Source: Pseudomonas sp. S37
GTDB taxonomy: Bacteria; Pseudomonadota; Gammaproteobacteria; Pseudomonadales; Pseudomonadaceae
Length of the DNA: 50,640 nt
Direction of reading: 5' to 3'
NCBI RefSeq assembly: GCF_016658545.1
Contig: NZ_JACVZC010000031.1
Coordinates: forward strand, 1-50,640
Part shown: positions 16,938 through 25,833 of the stretch, in pieces
Layout: the number at the start of each line of letters is the position of its first letter
Numbering within the stretch: the first letter of the stretch is position 1
Position numbers and translations under genes: made by a program
Notes under the pieces: generated by a model
Told to the model about the DNA's origin: nothing
Seen by the model: only the letters and a program-made list of their open reading frames with translations
The model's database searches: none

Positions 16938-19900
16938 ATGCCAACCCCGACATATCCCGATGCCTCCATCGATACCCTGATCGCCAGCCGGCTGCCCCGG
17001 TGGCTGACGCAGGCCCCAGCACCGCGTCTGCTTGAATTGCATGACTGTTTGCGTGACCAGCAGGCTGTGCAGCAACGTTTGAAGAAGTTGTTTGGCAACC
17101 TCGTGCCGTTGGATGAGTTCGCTGCCCCTCTGCTTGAGAACATGCTCTCCGAGCAGCTCGCGCGCTCAGTGGATGTTCGCAAGGCAGCGCTGCAGATGCA
17201 TTGGATCGAACATTATCCCGGCGCTCGGCCAGAGGCGCCGGGAGGTGTTCGCAAGCGGACTTTGCAGCACAGCTTGCTGGCTGCCGCGCTGCATAACTTC
17301 AGTGATGGCGAAGCCAGGTCATTGGGGCTGTTGGACCCATCGAAGCTGTTGGATGCCCAGGGTAAAACCTTGCCCATGGCAGCCAGGGCCTTTGCCGAGC
17401 ACTGCCGCAAGCTCGATCTTGGTGGGCAATACCTGGCCCATCTCAGGCAGCATCTGCTGGCGCCGGGCGTTGCCACACTGCTGGAGCAAGGCCAGCGCCA
17501 TGCGCTTGAAGCCGCCCTGCGTTTGGCGGCACTGCGCGGCGATATCGATGAAGCAGCGTTGATGCAGTGCTTGGCGGCGATCACCGCTGCGCCGGGCGTG
17601 TTAACGCGGACGCGCCCGGCGGCGTTGCGTGTGCTGGGCAAGCGGGTGCGTGGGGCCGTGGCATTCGAGCTGCACCTTCAAGGCCGTGGTGAAGGGCAAC
17701 TGCAGGGTGTGCTGTGCTGGCTACCCGATGACCCGCACGGTGCGATCAGTTGGCACGTGTCCTGGGCGGCGTTGTTCCTGGCCATAGGTGCGCGTTTTCG
17801 TATGCCGGGCTACCCGAAGTATTTTCAGCGTTTTGTCAGCGAGCGTGACCGTGAGCGCTACACGCCGGCACTGGCCCACGCCATGGCGCAGGGCGAGGCG
17901 CATACCGCGGTGGTGCTGGACGGGCGTCATGAGGCGATCCACGAGCCGCTGCTCCAGCACTTGCGCCAGGCCCAGCTCGATACCCTGTTCGACGATGCAA
18001 AGGTGCTGGCAGTGCCCACGGCCGAGCAGGATAGCAGCGAGCGTGATCGGCGCCTGCACTTCTACGCAAGCCTCGGCCTCGACCTGCTGGGGCTGGCAGG
18101 TTTCTATGTGCCAGGGTTAGGTTTGCCGTTGCTGGCGATCGGCGCACTGCAAGTGGTGGATGACGTCTATGAAGGCTACGTCGACTGGCAACTGGGTGAT
18201 CGCCAAGGCGCGCTGGAGCACGCGTTCAGTGTGGCGGCGAACGTGGCCCAGACCGGGCTGGCGGTGGGCACCGGCGTGGTATCGGAGCGCCTGTTGCGCC
18301 GCGCTGACTTTGTCGATGGGCTGGCGCCTGTGCATATCGGCGAAGGCCATTACCGGTTGTTCGACCCGCGCCTGGAAGCGTACGCGCTGAGCAACGACCA
18401 CACCGCGATCGGCCAGTATGCCAAGGTCGATGGCAAGGCCCGTTTACGCACGCATCAGGCGGCCTATCAGGTAGCGGGTAACCCGCTTGAGGGCGAGTTG
18501 CGTATTCAGCACCCTTTGCGTAACGAGGCTTATGCGCCGAAGCTTCGGCACCTGGGCGAGGGGGCCTGGCGCCATGAACTGGACACGCCGCAGGCATGGC
18601 AGGGTGTCGAGTTGTTGCGACGCCTGGGCAGTGGCCTGGCCGAGGTGGATGAGCAGGTGGCCCACGATGTGCTGCAGGCTACGGGCTTTGATGATGACCG
18701 CCTTCGCCGTTTACACCTGGAGGAGGGGCAGGCCCCGGCCCGCCTGCTCGATGCGTTGCAGCGCCGACAGTTGCACCAGCAATACCCCAGGTTGCAGGGC
18801 GCGGCATTTGAACAGCATTTCATCGAAAAGCAGGCTGCGCTGTCACCTGCCGGACAGCTGTTGCGGCGAGACTTCCCGGGGCTGACAGTGCGTGGCACCC
18901 AGCAGATCGTACAACAGGCTGACGAGTTGCAAGTCGAACGCATGGTTGAACAGCAACGGGTGCCGTTGGGCCTGGCCGAACAGGCGCGCTGGTTGCTCAG
19001 GGACAGCCGCGTGGACCGGGCATGTGCAGGGTTCAACCAGGTTGAGGCTGCCAACGCCGATACCGAGCGCCTGGCATTCGGCCTGCTGGGCCAATGGTTG
19101 AACTGGCCAGATACGCTGAGGGTAGAGCTGCGCCAGACCGCATCGGGGGCATTGCCACTGGCGCAGATGGGCGCCCAGGCAGCCACGGAGGTACGTGTGG
19201 TTGCCAAGGGGCCGCAGGGTTATCAGGCGCTCGACGGTGCGGGGGCGCCGTTACCGGGTACGAGCAAGCATGACAGCTTGATGCAGGCGTTGTTTCGGCA
19301 ACTCAGCGAAACGCACCCGGCAGCGCTGGGGGACGCGGGGCAATCGGCCACGCAATTGGCGCACGCGCTGGCACAGCGGGCCTTCACCCAGCGTGATGAA
19401 CTGCCTGGCTTGCTGGGTATGGCGCCGGCAGCCGGCAGGGTTCGCCCGCCGGCGCGCTTGGGGGATGGTCGGCTGGGTTACCCGCTAAGTGGGCGTGGCG
19501 AAAGCAGCACAGAGGCATTGCGCCAAGCGATCAGGCGCTTGTTTCCGAGCTTCACCGACGCCCAGGTGGAGGAGTACATTGCCGCAGCGGCTAGCCAGGG
19601 CATGACACCTTGGCAGCGGTACTTTCACCATCAAGACCAGTTGCGCATTCTGGAAAACACCCTGAACAACTGGCGGCGAGAGTCTGCCAGCCCGGTGCAG
19701 GCCGTGCGTCGAGCGTGGGTGGCGCGGGTAATCCGGCGGGCCTGGCAACGGCAAAACCGAGATACCCATGGCAACTTGCAACTATTCATTCATGGCTGGC
19801 GGATCGGGGCATTGCCGCATTTGCCTGAAGCCGTGGACTTCAGCCACATCACACGCCTGAGCTTGCGCAACCTGAGCCTGCTCGAGATCGAGCCCGGTTT

Positions 19901-21260
19901 TTTGCAGCGCTTCAGCCGGGCACGTAGCCTGGACTTGCGCGGCAACCTGCTGACAGCCGTGCCCGCCGGCATCGAGCACTTGGTCGAACTGGGCGAGTTG
20001 AACCTTTCCGACAACCATATCGCCCTGGACAGCGAGGGCAACCAGCGTATTGCGTCGCTGCCCCGGCTGGTGTCTCTGGGCTTTCACGGTAACAGGCTGG
20101 GGCAGGCCCCGGATGTGCGTGTACTGTTCCGCTTGCGTAACCTGAACCTGCGCATGACCGGGTTGCGGGCTATACCGTTGGCGTTGCTCGAGTCGCCGTC
20201 ACTGGCCGCGATCGACCTGCGCGAAAATGCAATCAATGAGCTGCCCGATGCAGTGCTGCAACTGATTGGCCGCGACCCTGGCCGGGTCTATCTGCATGAC
20301 AACCCCCTTTCGCCGCATGCTGTCAGGCAACTGCGGGCACTGCTGGAGAGCCGGGCTGCAGCGGTGATGCCGGTGCGGGAGCATGACCAATCATTTGTGG
20401 ATGAGCGTATGCGCTGGTTGGTAGGGGTGGCACCGGCTTACCAGGCCCACCGCCTGGCGCAGTGGGACCGCCTTGCTGGTGAGGAAGGGGCAGAGGACTT
20501 GTTCCGCTTCTTTGCCGACTTCTCCCGCTCAGCGGACTTTCAGCGCCAGCCACATGAAATGTGCCGCCGGGTGTGGTCCATCATCGAGGCGTGTGAAGTG
20601 AACAGTGAAGTGCGTGAGGCGGTGTTCATGCAAGCTGCCGGCCCGCGTAGCTGTGCCGACCAGATGCTGTTGATCCTCAGTGCCCTTGAGGTGCGTACTT
20701 TGGCCGCGCAGCGTACGGCAGGGCTGGAGGGGGTGTATGCCATGCGTCCGCTGTTGCGTCTGGGGCGCGAGTTGTTCCGCCTGGACCAGGTCGATCGTAT
20801 TGCCGGCCGGCACATCCAGCGGGTGCGTGCAGTCGACCCCAGTGCGCCCGTTGATGATGTGGAGGTGCACCTGGCCTATCGGGTTGGCCTGGCGAACGCA
20901 CTCGACCTGCCTGGGCAGCCTTCGGGCATGAACTATGGCTATGCCAGTGGCGTGACCAGTGCCGATCTGGAACTTGCCGAACACGAGGTAAGGAATGCCG
21001 AGAGCCGGGATGCGCTAAGCCGCTCGCTGGCGGAGCGTGATTTCTGGCAACGGTACCTGCGTAGCCTGCATGGCGTCTGGTTCGAGGCGACGGGTGCGCC
21101 ATTCCATGAGCGGCTGGAGCTCATTTTCGAACAGCGCGAGCAGATGACGGACCAAGTGTTTCGCGAAGCGCTCGAGCGTGTGCAGGCCGAGCACTTGGCG
21201 GCAGAGCGGGCGTTGTATCTGCAACTGACCCGACAAGCCTATGACCGGCACCCGAGCTGA
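16938..21260 (+). CDS. LRR/NEL-type E3 ubiquitin ligase toxin-like protein, catalytic Cys present
   Basis: This protein has 1440 residues. The N-terminal about 900 residues are of the DUF6543/dermonecrotic-toxin-like type common in plant-associated Pseudomonas, including a hydrophobic segment (LGLDLLGLAGFYVPGLGLP) that could insert into membrane. Leucine-rich repeats follow at about 950-1135. The C-terminal NEL domain carries SCADQM, matching the Cys-x-Asp of IpaH/SspH ligases, with C1239 and D1241. Such ligases ubiquitinate host proteins, using the LRRs to select targets. There is no signal peptide and no secretion genes lie nearby, so the export route is unknown. The ATG at 16938 has AGGAG about seven bases upstream; upstream in-frame ATGs lack this. 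A paralogue lies at 25834. Confidence 0.85.
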   Translation: MPTPTYPDASIDTLIASRLPRWLTQAPAPRLLELHDCLRDQQAVQQRLKKLFGNLVPLDEFAAPLLENMLSEQLARSVDVRKAALQMHWIEHYPGARPEAPGGVRKRTLQHSLLAAALHNFSDGEARSLGLLDPSKLLDAQGKTLPMAARAFAEHCRKLDLGGQYLAHLRQHLLAPGVATLLEQGQRHALEAALRLAALRGDIDEAALMQCLAAITAAPGVLTRTRPAALRVLGKRVRGAVAFELHLQGRGEGQLQGVLCWLPDDPHGAISWHVSWAALFLAIGARFRMPGYPKYFQRFVSERDRERYTPALAHAMAQGEAHTAVVLDGRHEAIHEPLLQHLRQAQLDTLFDDAKVLAVPTAEQDSSERDRRLHFYASLGLDLLGLAGFYVPGLGLPLLAIGALQVVDDVYEGYVDWQLGDRQGALEHAFSVAANVAQTGLAVGTGVVSERLLRRADFVDGLAPVHIGEGHYRLFDPRLEAYALSNDHTAIGQYAKVDGKARLRTHQAAYQVAGNPLEGELRIQHPLRNEAYAPKLRHLGEGAWRHELDTPQAWQGVELLRRLGSGLAEVDEQVAHDVLQATGFDDDRLRRLHLEEGQAPARLLDALQRRQLHQQYPRLQGAAFEQHFIEKQAALSPAGQLLRRDFPGLTVRGTQQIVQQADELQVERMVEQQRVPLGLAEQARWLLRDSRVDRACAGFNQVEAANADTERLAFGLLGQWLNWPDTLRVELRQTASGALPLAQMGAQAATEVRVVAKGPQGYQALDGAGAPLPGTSKHDSLMQALFRQLSETHPAALGDAGQSATQLAHALAQRAFTQRDELPGLLGMAPAAGRVRPPARLGDGRLGYPLSGRGESSTEALRQAIRRLFPSFTDAQVEEYIAAAASQGMTPWQRYFHHQDQLRILENTLNNWRRESASPVQAVRRAWVARVIRRAWQRQNRDTHGNLQLFIHGWRIGALPHLPEAVDFSHITRLSLRNLSLLEIEPGFLQRFSRARSLDLRGNLLTAVPAGIEHLVELGELNLSDNHIALDSEGNQRIASLPRLVSLGFHGNRLGQAPDVRVLFRLRNLNLRMTGLRAIPLALLESPSLAAIDLRENAINELPDAVLQLIGRDPGRVYLHDNPLSPHAVRQLRALLESRAAAVMPVREHDQSFVDERMRWLVGVAPAYQAHRLAQWDRLAGEEGAEDLFRFFADFSRSADFQRQPHEMCRRVWSIIEACEVNSEVREAVFMQAAGPRSCADQMLLILSALEVRTLAAQRTAGLEGVYAMRPLLRLGRELFRLDQVDRIAGRHIQRVRAVDPSAPVDDVEVHLAYRVGLANALDLPGQPSGMNYGYASGVTSADLELAEHEVRNAESRDALSRSLAERDFWQRYLRSLHGVWFEATGAPFHERLELIFEQREQMTDQVFREALERVQAEHLAAERALYLQLTRQAYDRHPS

Positions 21261-21296
21261 ATGAGTGGCGCGGGATGCCATGTACGCCTGTACCTG

Positions 21297-21326
21297 CCTC
21301 TTCGCGGCTGAAGCTGCTCCCACAAT
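21297..21326. repeat. Single REP element
   Basis: TTCGCGGCTGAAGCTGCTCC is a diverged REP half, about 40 bp after the first NEL gene and before the convergent AraC gene. Confidence 0.6.
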
Positions 21327-21367
21327 GGCCGCGAGAGGGCTGGCACAGGCCATTCGGTGCTTGCCGG

Positions 21368-22141
21368 CTAGCTGAAGAACCGGCTCGGTGTCGTACCGAA
21401 CTGGCGCTTGAACATGCTGGCAAAGGCACTGGGGCTGTCATACCCCAGTGCCCCCGCCACATCGATGATCCGCTCGCCCAGGGCAATGCGCTCCAGCGCC
21501 TGCATCAGCCGAGCCTGCTGGCGCCACTGGCCGAAGGTCATGCCGGTTTCTTTGCGGAATAGCCGCTGGATGGTTTTTTCGTCCACCCCCAGGTGCAGGC
21601 CCCAGTCGGCTACCGTGGCGTTGTCATCCGGCCGCTCGTGCAACGCCTTACAGATCGCCCGTAGGCGCTTGTCGCTGGGCTGCGACAACTTCAGTGGCAA
21701 GGTTGGCAGCACGCAGATTTCATCGAGGATCAGGCGCATCACCCGGGCTTCGCGCGAGTCTTCGGCAAACGGTGCGGTAAAGCCCACGGACGCCTTGATC
21801 AGTTCGCTGAGCAGCGGCGAGATACTGATGGCCTTGCTTTGCAGGGGCAAGCCCGCTGCAGCGTCGGTACGCACGAACACACTGCGCATCTTCACATCGC
21901 CGACGCAGCGGATCGCATGCACCTGGCCGCAGGGCATCCACACCCCGCGGCTGGGTGGTACCGTCCAGCGTTCGTAGCCGGATTCGACGATCATCAGGCC
22001 TTTGATGGCATAGATCAGTTGGTGCTTGGCGTGCTGGTGGGGCTCGATGAACCAGTCGCTGGGGTAGTCGGTCGCACGGCTGCCCACTTCCCAGGTCCAC
22101 TCATCAACCTCCACCAGCAATTCGCGCTGCGGCTTTACCAT
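21368..22141 (-). CDS. AraC-family regulator with cupin sensor domain (NimR-like)
   Basis: This 257-residue regulator has an N-terminal cupin (about residues 15-90, with HQHAKHQLIYAIKG and MPCGQVHAI). A C-terminal AraC helix-turn-helix pair follows (about 160-255, NATVADWGLHLGVDEKTIQRLF and IIDVAGALGYDSPSAFASMF), ending FGTTPSRFF. The same arrangement is found in regulators sitting beside drug or metabolite exporters. It begins 36 bp after the stop of the MFS pump on the same strand, so the two are probably co-transcribed and the regulator likely controls the pump. The inducer cannot be read from the sequence. Confidence 0.88.
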   Translation of the reverse strand: MVKPQRELLVEVDEWTWEVGSRATDYPSDWFIEPHQHAKHQLIYAIKGLMIVESGYERWTVPPSRGVWMPCGQVHAIRCVGDVKMRSVFVRTDAAAGLPLQSKAISISPLLSELIKASVGFTAPFAEDSREARVMRLILDEICVLPTLPLKLSQPSDKRLRAICKALHERPDDNATVADWGLHLGVDEKTIQRLFRKETGMTFGQWRQQARLMQALERIALGERIIDVAGALGYDSPSAFASMFKRQFGTTPSRFFS

Positions 22142-22177
22142 TGTGACCCCATCCAGATGCAGCCAGGCAGCGCCACT

Positions 22178-23410
22178 TTAGCAGCAACGGCTGGGCCTGG
22201 CCTGCGAGCGGGTTGCCGGCAGCAACGCCGTGGCCAGCCCGAGCAGCGGCAGGAAGGCGATGGCCTGGTACACCCACTCGATGCCGTGCCGGTCAGCCAG
22301 CTCACCCAGCCCGGCGGCACCGATGCCGCTGATGCCGAACATCAGCCCGAACATCACGCCCGAAACCATGCCGACCCGGCCCGGCACCGCCTCCTGGGCA
22401 TACACCACCAGGGCGGCGAAGGCCGAGGACATCACCAGGCCTATGGCCACCGCCAGTACCGCGGTCCAGGCCAGGTTGGCATGGGGCAGGGCCAGGGCGA
22501 ACGGCGCAACACCGAGGAACGACACCCAGATCACCGCCTTGCGCCCGATACGATCACCCACCGGGCCACCGGCGAACGTACCCAGCGCCACGGCGGCGAG
22601 GAACACGAACAGGTACAGCTGGCTGTGTTGCACGCTGAGGCCGAAATGTTCGATCAGGTAGAAGGTGAAAAAATTGGTGAACGAGGCGATGTAGACGAAC
22701 TTGGCGAACATCAGCACGGCGATCACCACCATTGCGCGCCACATCGCACTGCGCGACAGCCCGGGGGCCTGCTGGCCGGCAAAGGTCTTGAGCCTGGCCT
22801 GGCCGTGGCGCACGCTCCAGCCGGTCACCCGCAGCAGCACCATTACCGCCAGCGCGGCCGCCAGCATGAACCAGGCAATGGCCGGCTGGCCATGCGGGAT
22901 GACGATGGCGGCAGTGAGTAGCGGGCCGAGGGCCGAGCCGGTATTGCCGCCGACCTGGAAGGTTGACTGGGCGGTGCCGAAGCGCCCGCCAGAGGCCATC
23001 CTCGCCACCCGCGAGGCTTCGGGGTGGAAGGTGGCCGAACCGACACCGACCACCGCAGCGGATACCAGCAGCATTTCGTAGCTGCCGGCAAAGGCCAGCA
23101 GGGCGATGCCCACCAGCGTTACCAGCATGCCCGCCGGCAGCAGGTACGGTTGCGGGTGCTTGTCGGTGTACATGCCGACCCAAGGCTGCAGCAAGGAAGC
23201 GGTCACCTGGTAGACCAGGGCAATCCAGCCGATCTGTGCAAAGCTGAGGGCGAAGTCGCTTTTCAGCATCGGGTAGATCGACGGCAGCACAGCCTGGATC
23301 AGGTCGTTGAGCAGGTGGGCAAACGCGGCAGCACCGACAACACGCACGACAAAGCCCTGAGGCTGGTCGGCAGGCGCGGTGGCGGCCACGGAGGCGGTGG
23401 AAGTAGTCAT
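22178..23410 (-). CDS. MFS exporter, fosmidomycin-resistance (Fsr)-like
   Basis: This 410-residue inner-membrane protein has about 12 hydrophobic segments. Fsr-family features include LNDLIQAVLPSIYPMLK in the first segment, GSATFHPEASRVARMASGG (family-typical FHPEA) and DRIGRKAVIW in the central loop. I set the start at ATG 23410; the open frame continues 25 codons upstream without a hydrophobic segment. Proton-driven export of drugs or metabolites is the family role. It precedes the AraC gene in the same direction. Confidence 0.88.
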   Translation of the reverse strand: MTTSTASVAATAPADQPQGFVVRVVGAAAFAHLLNDLIQAVLPSIYPMLKSDFALSFAQIGWIALVYQVTASLLQPWVGMYTDKHPQPYLLPAGMLVTLVGIALLAFAGSYEMLLVSAAVVGVGSATFHPEASRVARMASGGRFGTAQSTFQVGGNTGSALGPLLTAAIVIPHGQPAIAWFMLAAALAVMVLLRVTGWSVRHGQARLKTFAGQQAPGLSRSAMWRAMVVIAVLMFAKFVYIASFTNFFTFYLIEHFGLSVQHSQLYLFVFLAAVALGTFAGGPVGDRIGRKAVIWVSFLGVAPFALALPHANLAWTAVLAVAIGLVMSSAFAALVVYAQEAVPGRVGMVSGVMFGLMFGISGIGAAGLGELADRHGIEWVYQAIAFLPLLGLATALLPATRSQARPSRCC

Positions 23411-23554
23411 GGGCAAGGTTCTTCTGTGGCAAGGGAGCAAGGCATTGTCGCCGCAGGTTAGCCAGTGCCGGTTTGCCTGTCTCACGCCGAACAGGCAGGC
23501 ACTGCCGCGTTTCGGACATCCGCGGCTTCAACGCGACCTCTTGCCGAGCCAGGT

Positions 23555-25009
23555 TCAGCGGGCCTCCAGGGTGCTATCAAGGTGCTCGAGCATCCACCTG
23601 AAAAACGGGTTGGATGTTGCCCGCGCAAAGCTGCCGGCATCCATGATCAGCGTGCCACGCTCGCCGCGCAGGCTCAGGGTACCCAGGTTGACCCCATAGT
23701 TCTGCGTGTTGTCGGGTTGCTGGCCGTATAACGCATCATCGGCCGGAAAGGGCAGGGCTACGTGCGACAGCGACACCAGCCCGGCGGGGTAGCGGGCGTC
23801 GAGCAATTGTTCGCTGCCCTGGGTGGCTTGCGCGGCAATGTGCCGCGCAATCAGCTGGGCATCGCCAGGGCCTCGGGGGGAGATCAGTGTACGCCCATAG
23901 CGGCGCGCAGGTGGCGCGAACAGCCGCTCGCGCAGGGCAGTGACCGATGGCGTGAGCATGTCGTCGATGCCCAGTGCGCGGTTACTGTCGAAGATCACCA
24001 GTTCACTGCCGTTGGCGGGCAGGCGCTCGTACAGCTCGGTCTGGATGGCTTCGGTGCTGACGGTGGCATCCACCAGCGACTGGTAGGTGATGATGGGCGG
24101 CAGTGCAGTCAGGCCGTCAGGCTGCTTGCCTTGGGCAACCAGTTGCTGGCGCACTGCTTCGGTCAACGCATGGGACTGGCGCGCGGCGTTGACCGGGAAC
24201 GAGTTGTACTTGAACGGGTTGAACTCCGGCAGCACGCTGAGCCAGGCGGCCTGGGCAAATGCCGGGAGCAGCGCGGGCAGCCCCGCGATGCCGGCAAACC
24301 GGGCAAAGCGGCTGACGCCGATCATGGGCGACACCAGCACCAGCCGCTCGGGCCTGGCCAGTTGCGGGTCGTGCAGGCTATCCAGGGTATATTTCACCGC
24401 CAGCGCGCCACCGTTGGAAAACCCTATGAGGTACAGCGGGGCCTTGGCCGGTGCATGGCGGGTGGCTTCGCGTACCGCCAGGCGGGTGGCAGCCATCCAG
24501 TCCTCCCAGTCGGCATCGGTGAGGCCGGCGGGGACGGTACCGTGGCCCGGCATGCGCACCGCCACCACTACAAAGCCTTTGGCCTGGAAGTGCGTGGCAA
24601 AGTGGCGCAGGCTGTAGGGCGAGTCGGTCAGGCCGTGCAGCAGTACCACTGAGCCCTTGGCTGCTTGTGCGGGCTCGGCGATGTAGGAGCGGTTCCAGTC
24701 GTGGGTCAGCTTGCCGGGGAACACCCGGCTTTCGGGGTCGTAGCGGTTATAGGGCGAGTGGCGATCGGCCGGCAGGTGCGTGCGCATTTCCTGGTTCAGC
24801 TCGTCGAACAGGTGCTGCTCGGCAGTGAGGTATTGCGCCCAGCTGGCACGGTCGATGTCGCGGGCATGCAGTTCGTGGGGCACATAGGTGTGCCACGGCT
24901 CCAGGTGAAAATGCGCAATTGCGGTGATGCGAAAACCCAGCAGCGCGGTGGCCAGCAAGGCCAGCACCACGAGCACTACGGCCACCAGTAAACGGCGTAT
25001 CGGCATCAT
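23555..25009 (-). CDS. Membrane-anchored alpha/beta hydrolase (lysophospholipase/esterase-like)
   Basis: This 484-residue protein has one N-terminal membrane segment (LLVAVVLVVLALLATALLGF), so the catalytic part should face the periplasm. The hydrolase core shows the oxyanion region VVLLHGLTDSPYSLRHFA, the nucleophile elbow GFSNGG (serine nucleophile), a downstream acidic residue (likely FDSNRALGIDD), and histidine candidates in LSHVALPFPADDALYG. The GGGAG ribosome-binding site fits the second ATG (25006) slightly better than the first. Family members hydrolyse lipids or esters; the substrate is unknown. Confidence 0.85.
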   Translation of the reverse strand: MMPIRRLLVAVVLVVLALLATALLGFRITAIAHFHLEPWHTYVPHELHARDIDRASWAQYLTAEQHLFDELNQEMRTHLPADRHSPYNRYDPESRVFPGKLTHDWNRSYIAEPAQAAKGSVVLLHGLTDSPYSLRHFATHFQAKGFVVVAVRMPGHGTVPAGLTDADWEDWMAATRLAVREATRHAPAKAPLYLIGFSNGGALAVKYTLDSLHDPQLARPERLVLVSPMIGVSRFARFAGIAGLPALLPAFAQAAWLSVLPEFNPFKYNSFPVNAARQSHALTEAVRQQLVAQGKQPDGLTALPPIITYQSLVDATVSTEAIQTELYERLPANGSELVIFDSNRALGIDDMLTPSVTALRERLFAPPARRYGRTLISPRGPGDAQLIARHIAAQATQGSEQLLDARYPAGLVSLSHVALPFPADDALYGQQPDNTQNYGVNLGTLSLRGERGTLIMDAGSFARATSNPFFRWMLEHLDSTLEAR

Positions 25010-25087
25010 TGCTCCCTTGGCGTGGTGGCATTGGCGTGATCAGCAAGGCTTGGCTAGGGTCTGTGGATTGACCCGCGAGGACCGAGC

Positions 25088-25561
25088 ATGAACAGGGCGC
25101 CGTCTGCAGCGATCGGGCTGCTGCTTGTGAGTCTGGCTGCAATCGCCGCAGATGGCGAGCGTGAAGGGGACTACTGGTACGTGCAGACCAGCGCCTATAC
25201 CAAGCACTGGACCCACGACCCGGAACACAACAACCACCAGGAACTGGTGGGTATCGAGCGCATCTACACCGATGGCTTGCTGTGGGGCACGGCAACGTTC
25301 AAGAACTCGTTTTACCAGCGCTCGTACTATGCCTACCTGGGCAAGGTCTGGGAAAACGAGCGTTATCCCGTGTACGTGAAACTCAGTGCCGGGCTGATTG
25401 AGGGCTACAAGGGGGATTACGACGACAAGATTCCACTCAACCACCTGGGCGTGGCTCCGGTAATCATCCCGTCGTTTGGCGCGCACTGGGGGCCGCTTGG
25501 CGTGGAGTTCGTTGTGCTTGGCGGCGCGGCGGGGATGGTCAACGTGGGGGTGCGGTTCTGA
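25088..25561 (+). CDS. Small outer-membrane beta-barrel protein, PagP-like
   Basis: This 157-residue protein has a signal peptide ending SLAAIAA. The mature region has alternating aromatic/polar strands (YWYVQTSAYTKHW, YYAYLGKVWEN, YPVYVKLSAGLI, VEFVVLGGAAGMVNVGVRF) ending in Phe, as expected for a Bam-inserted eight-stranded barrel. Related proteins are often labelled 'sn-glycerol-3-phosphate transporter' in databases, a name the sequence does not support. Size and His/Ser-containing motifs (HNNHQELVGIERIY, KNSFYQRSYYAY) fit the divergent Pseudomonas PagP-type lipid A palmitoyltransferases better. That match is tentative. It is divergent from the hydrolase, with GAGGA upstream. Confidence 0.7.
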   Translation: MNRAPSAAIGLLLVSLAAIAADGEREGDYWYVQTSAYTKHWTHDPEHNNHQELVGIERIYTDGLLWGTATFKNSFYQRSYYAYLGKVWENERYPVYVKLSAGLIEGYKGDYDDKIPLNHLGVAPVIIPSFGAHWGPLGVEFVVLGGAAGMVNVGVRF

Positions 25562-25604
25562 AACTGGCCCTGGCGGCCACACTGTATGTCCCTATTGGAG
25601 GATG

Positions 25605-25679
25605 CTTGCCCGCGAACACCGGCGAAGCCGGTGCCATGCACCGGGTTGGATTCTTCGCGGGTGAACCCGCTCCCACAGG
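25605..25679. repeat. Inverted REP pair before second NEL gene
   Basis: CGCGAACACCGGCGAAGCCGGTG is followed after about 20 bp by TTCGCGGGTGAACCCGCTCC in opposite orientation. The remaining sequence to 25833 is the presumed promoter region of the second NEL gene, with no recognised motif. Confidence 0.8.
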
Positions 25680-25833
25680 CATTGCAACTGGCTGGTATTC
25701 TTCAGTTTCTGCCTTGAGGTCAACAGTTGCCGTCTATAGCAGCACAACGGGCCAGAGCGGGTGGTGCAATGAATAGCCAGATGACCGGTAGCGCAATGGT
25801 GCAATCGCGGCTTTCGCACCACAGGAGCCTGCG

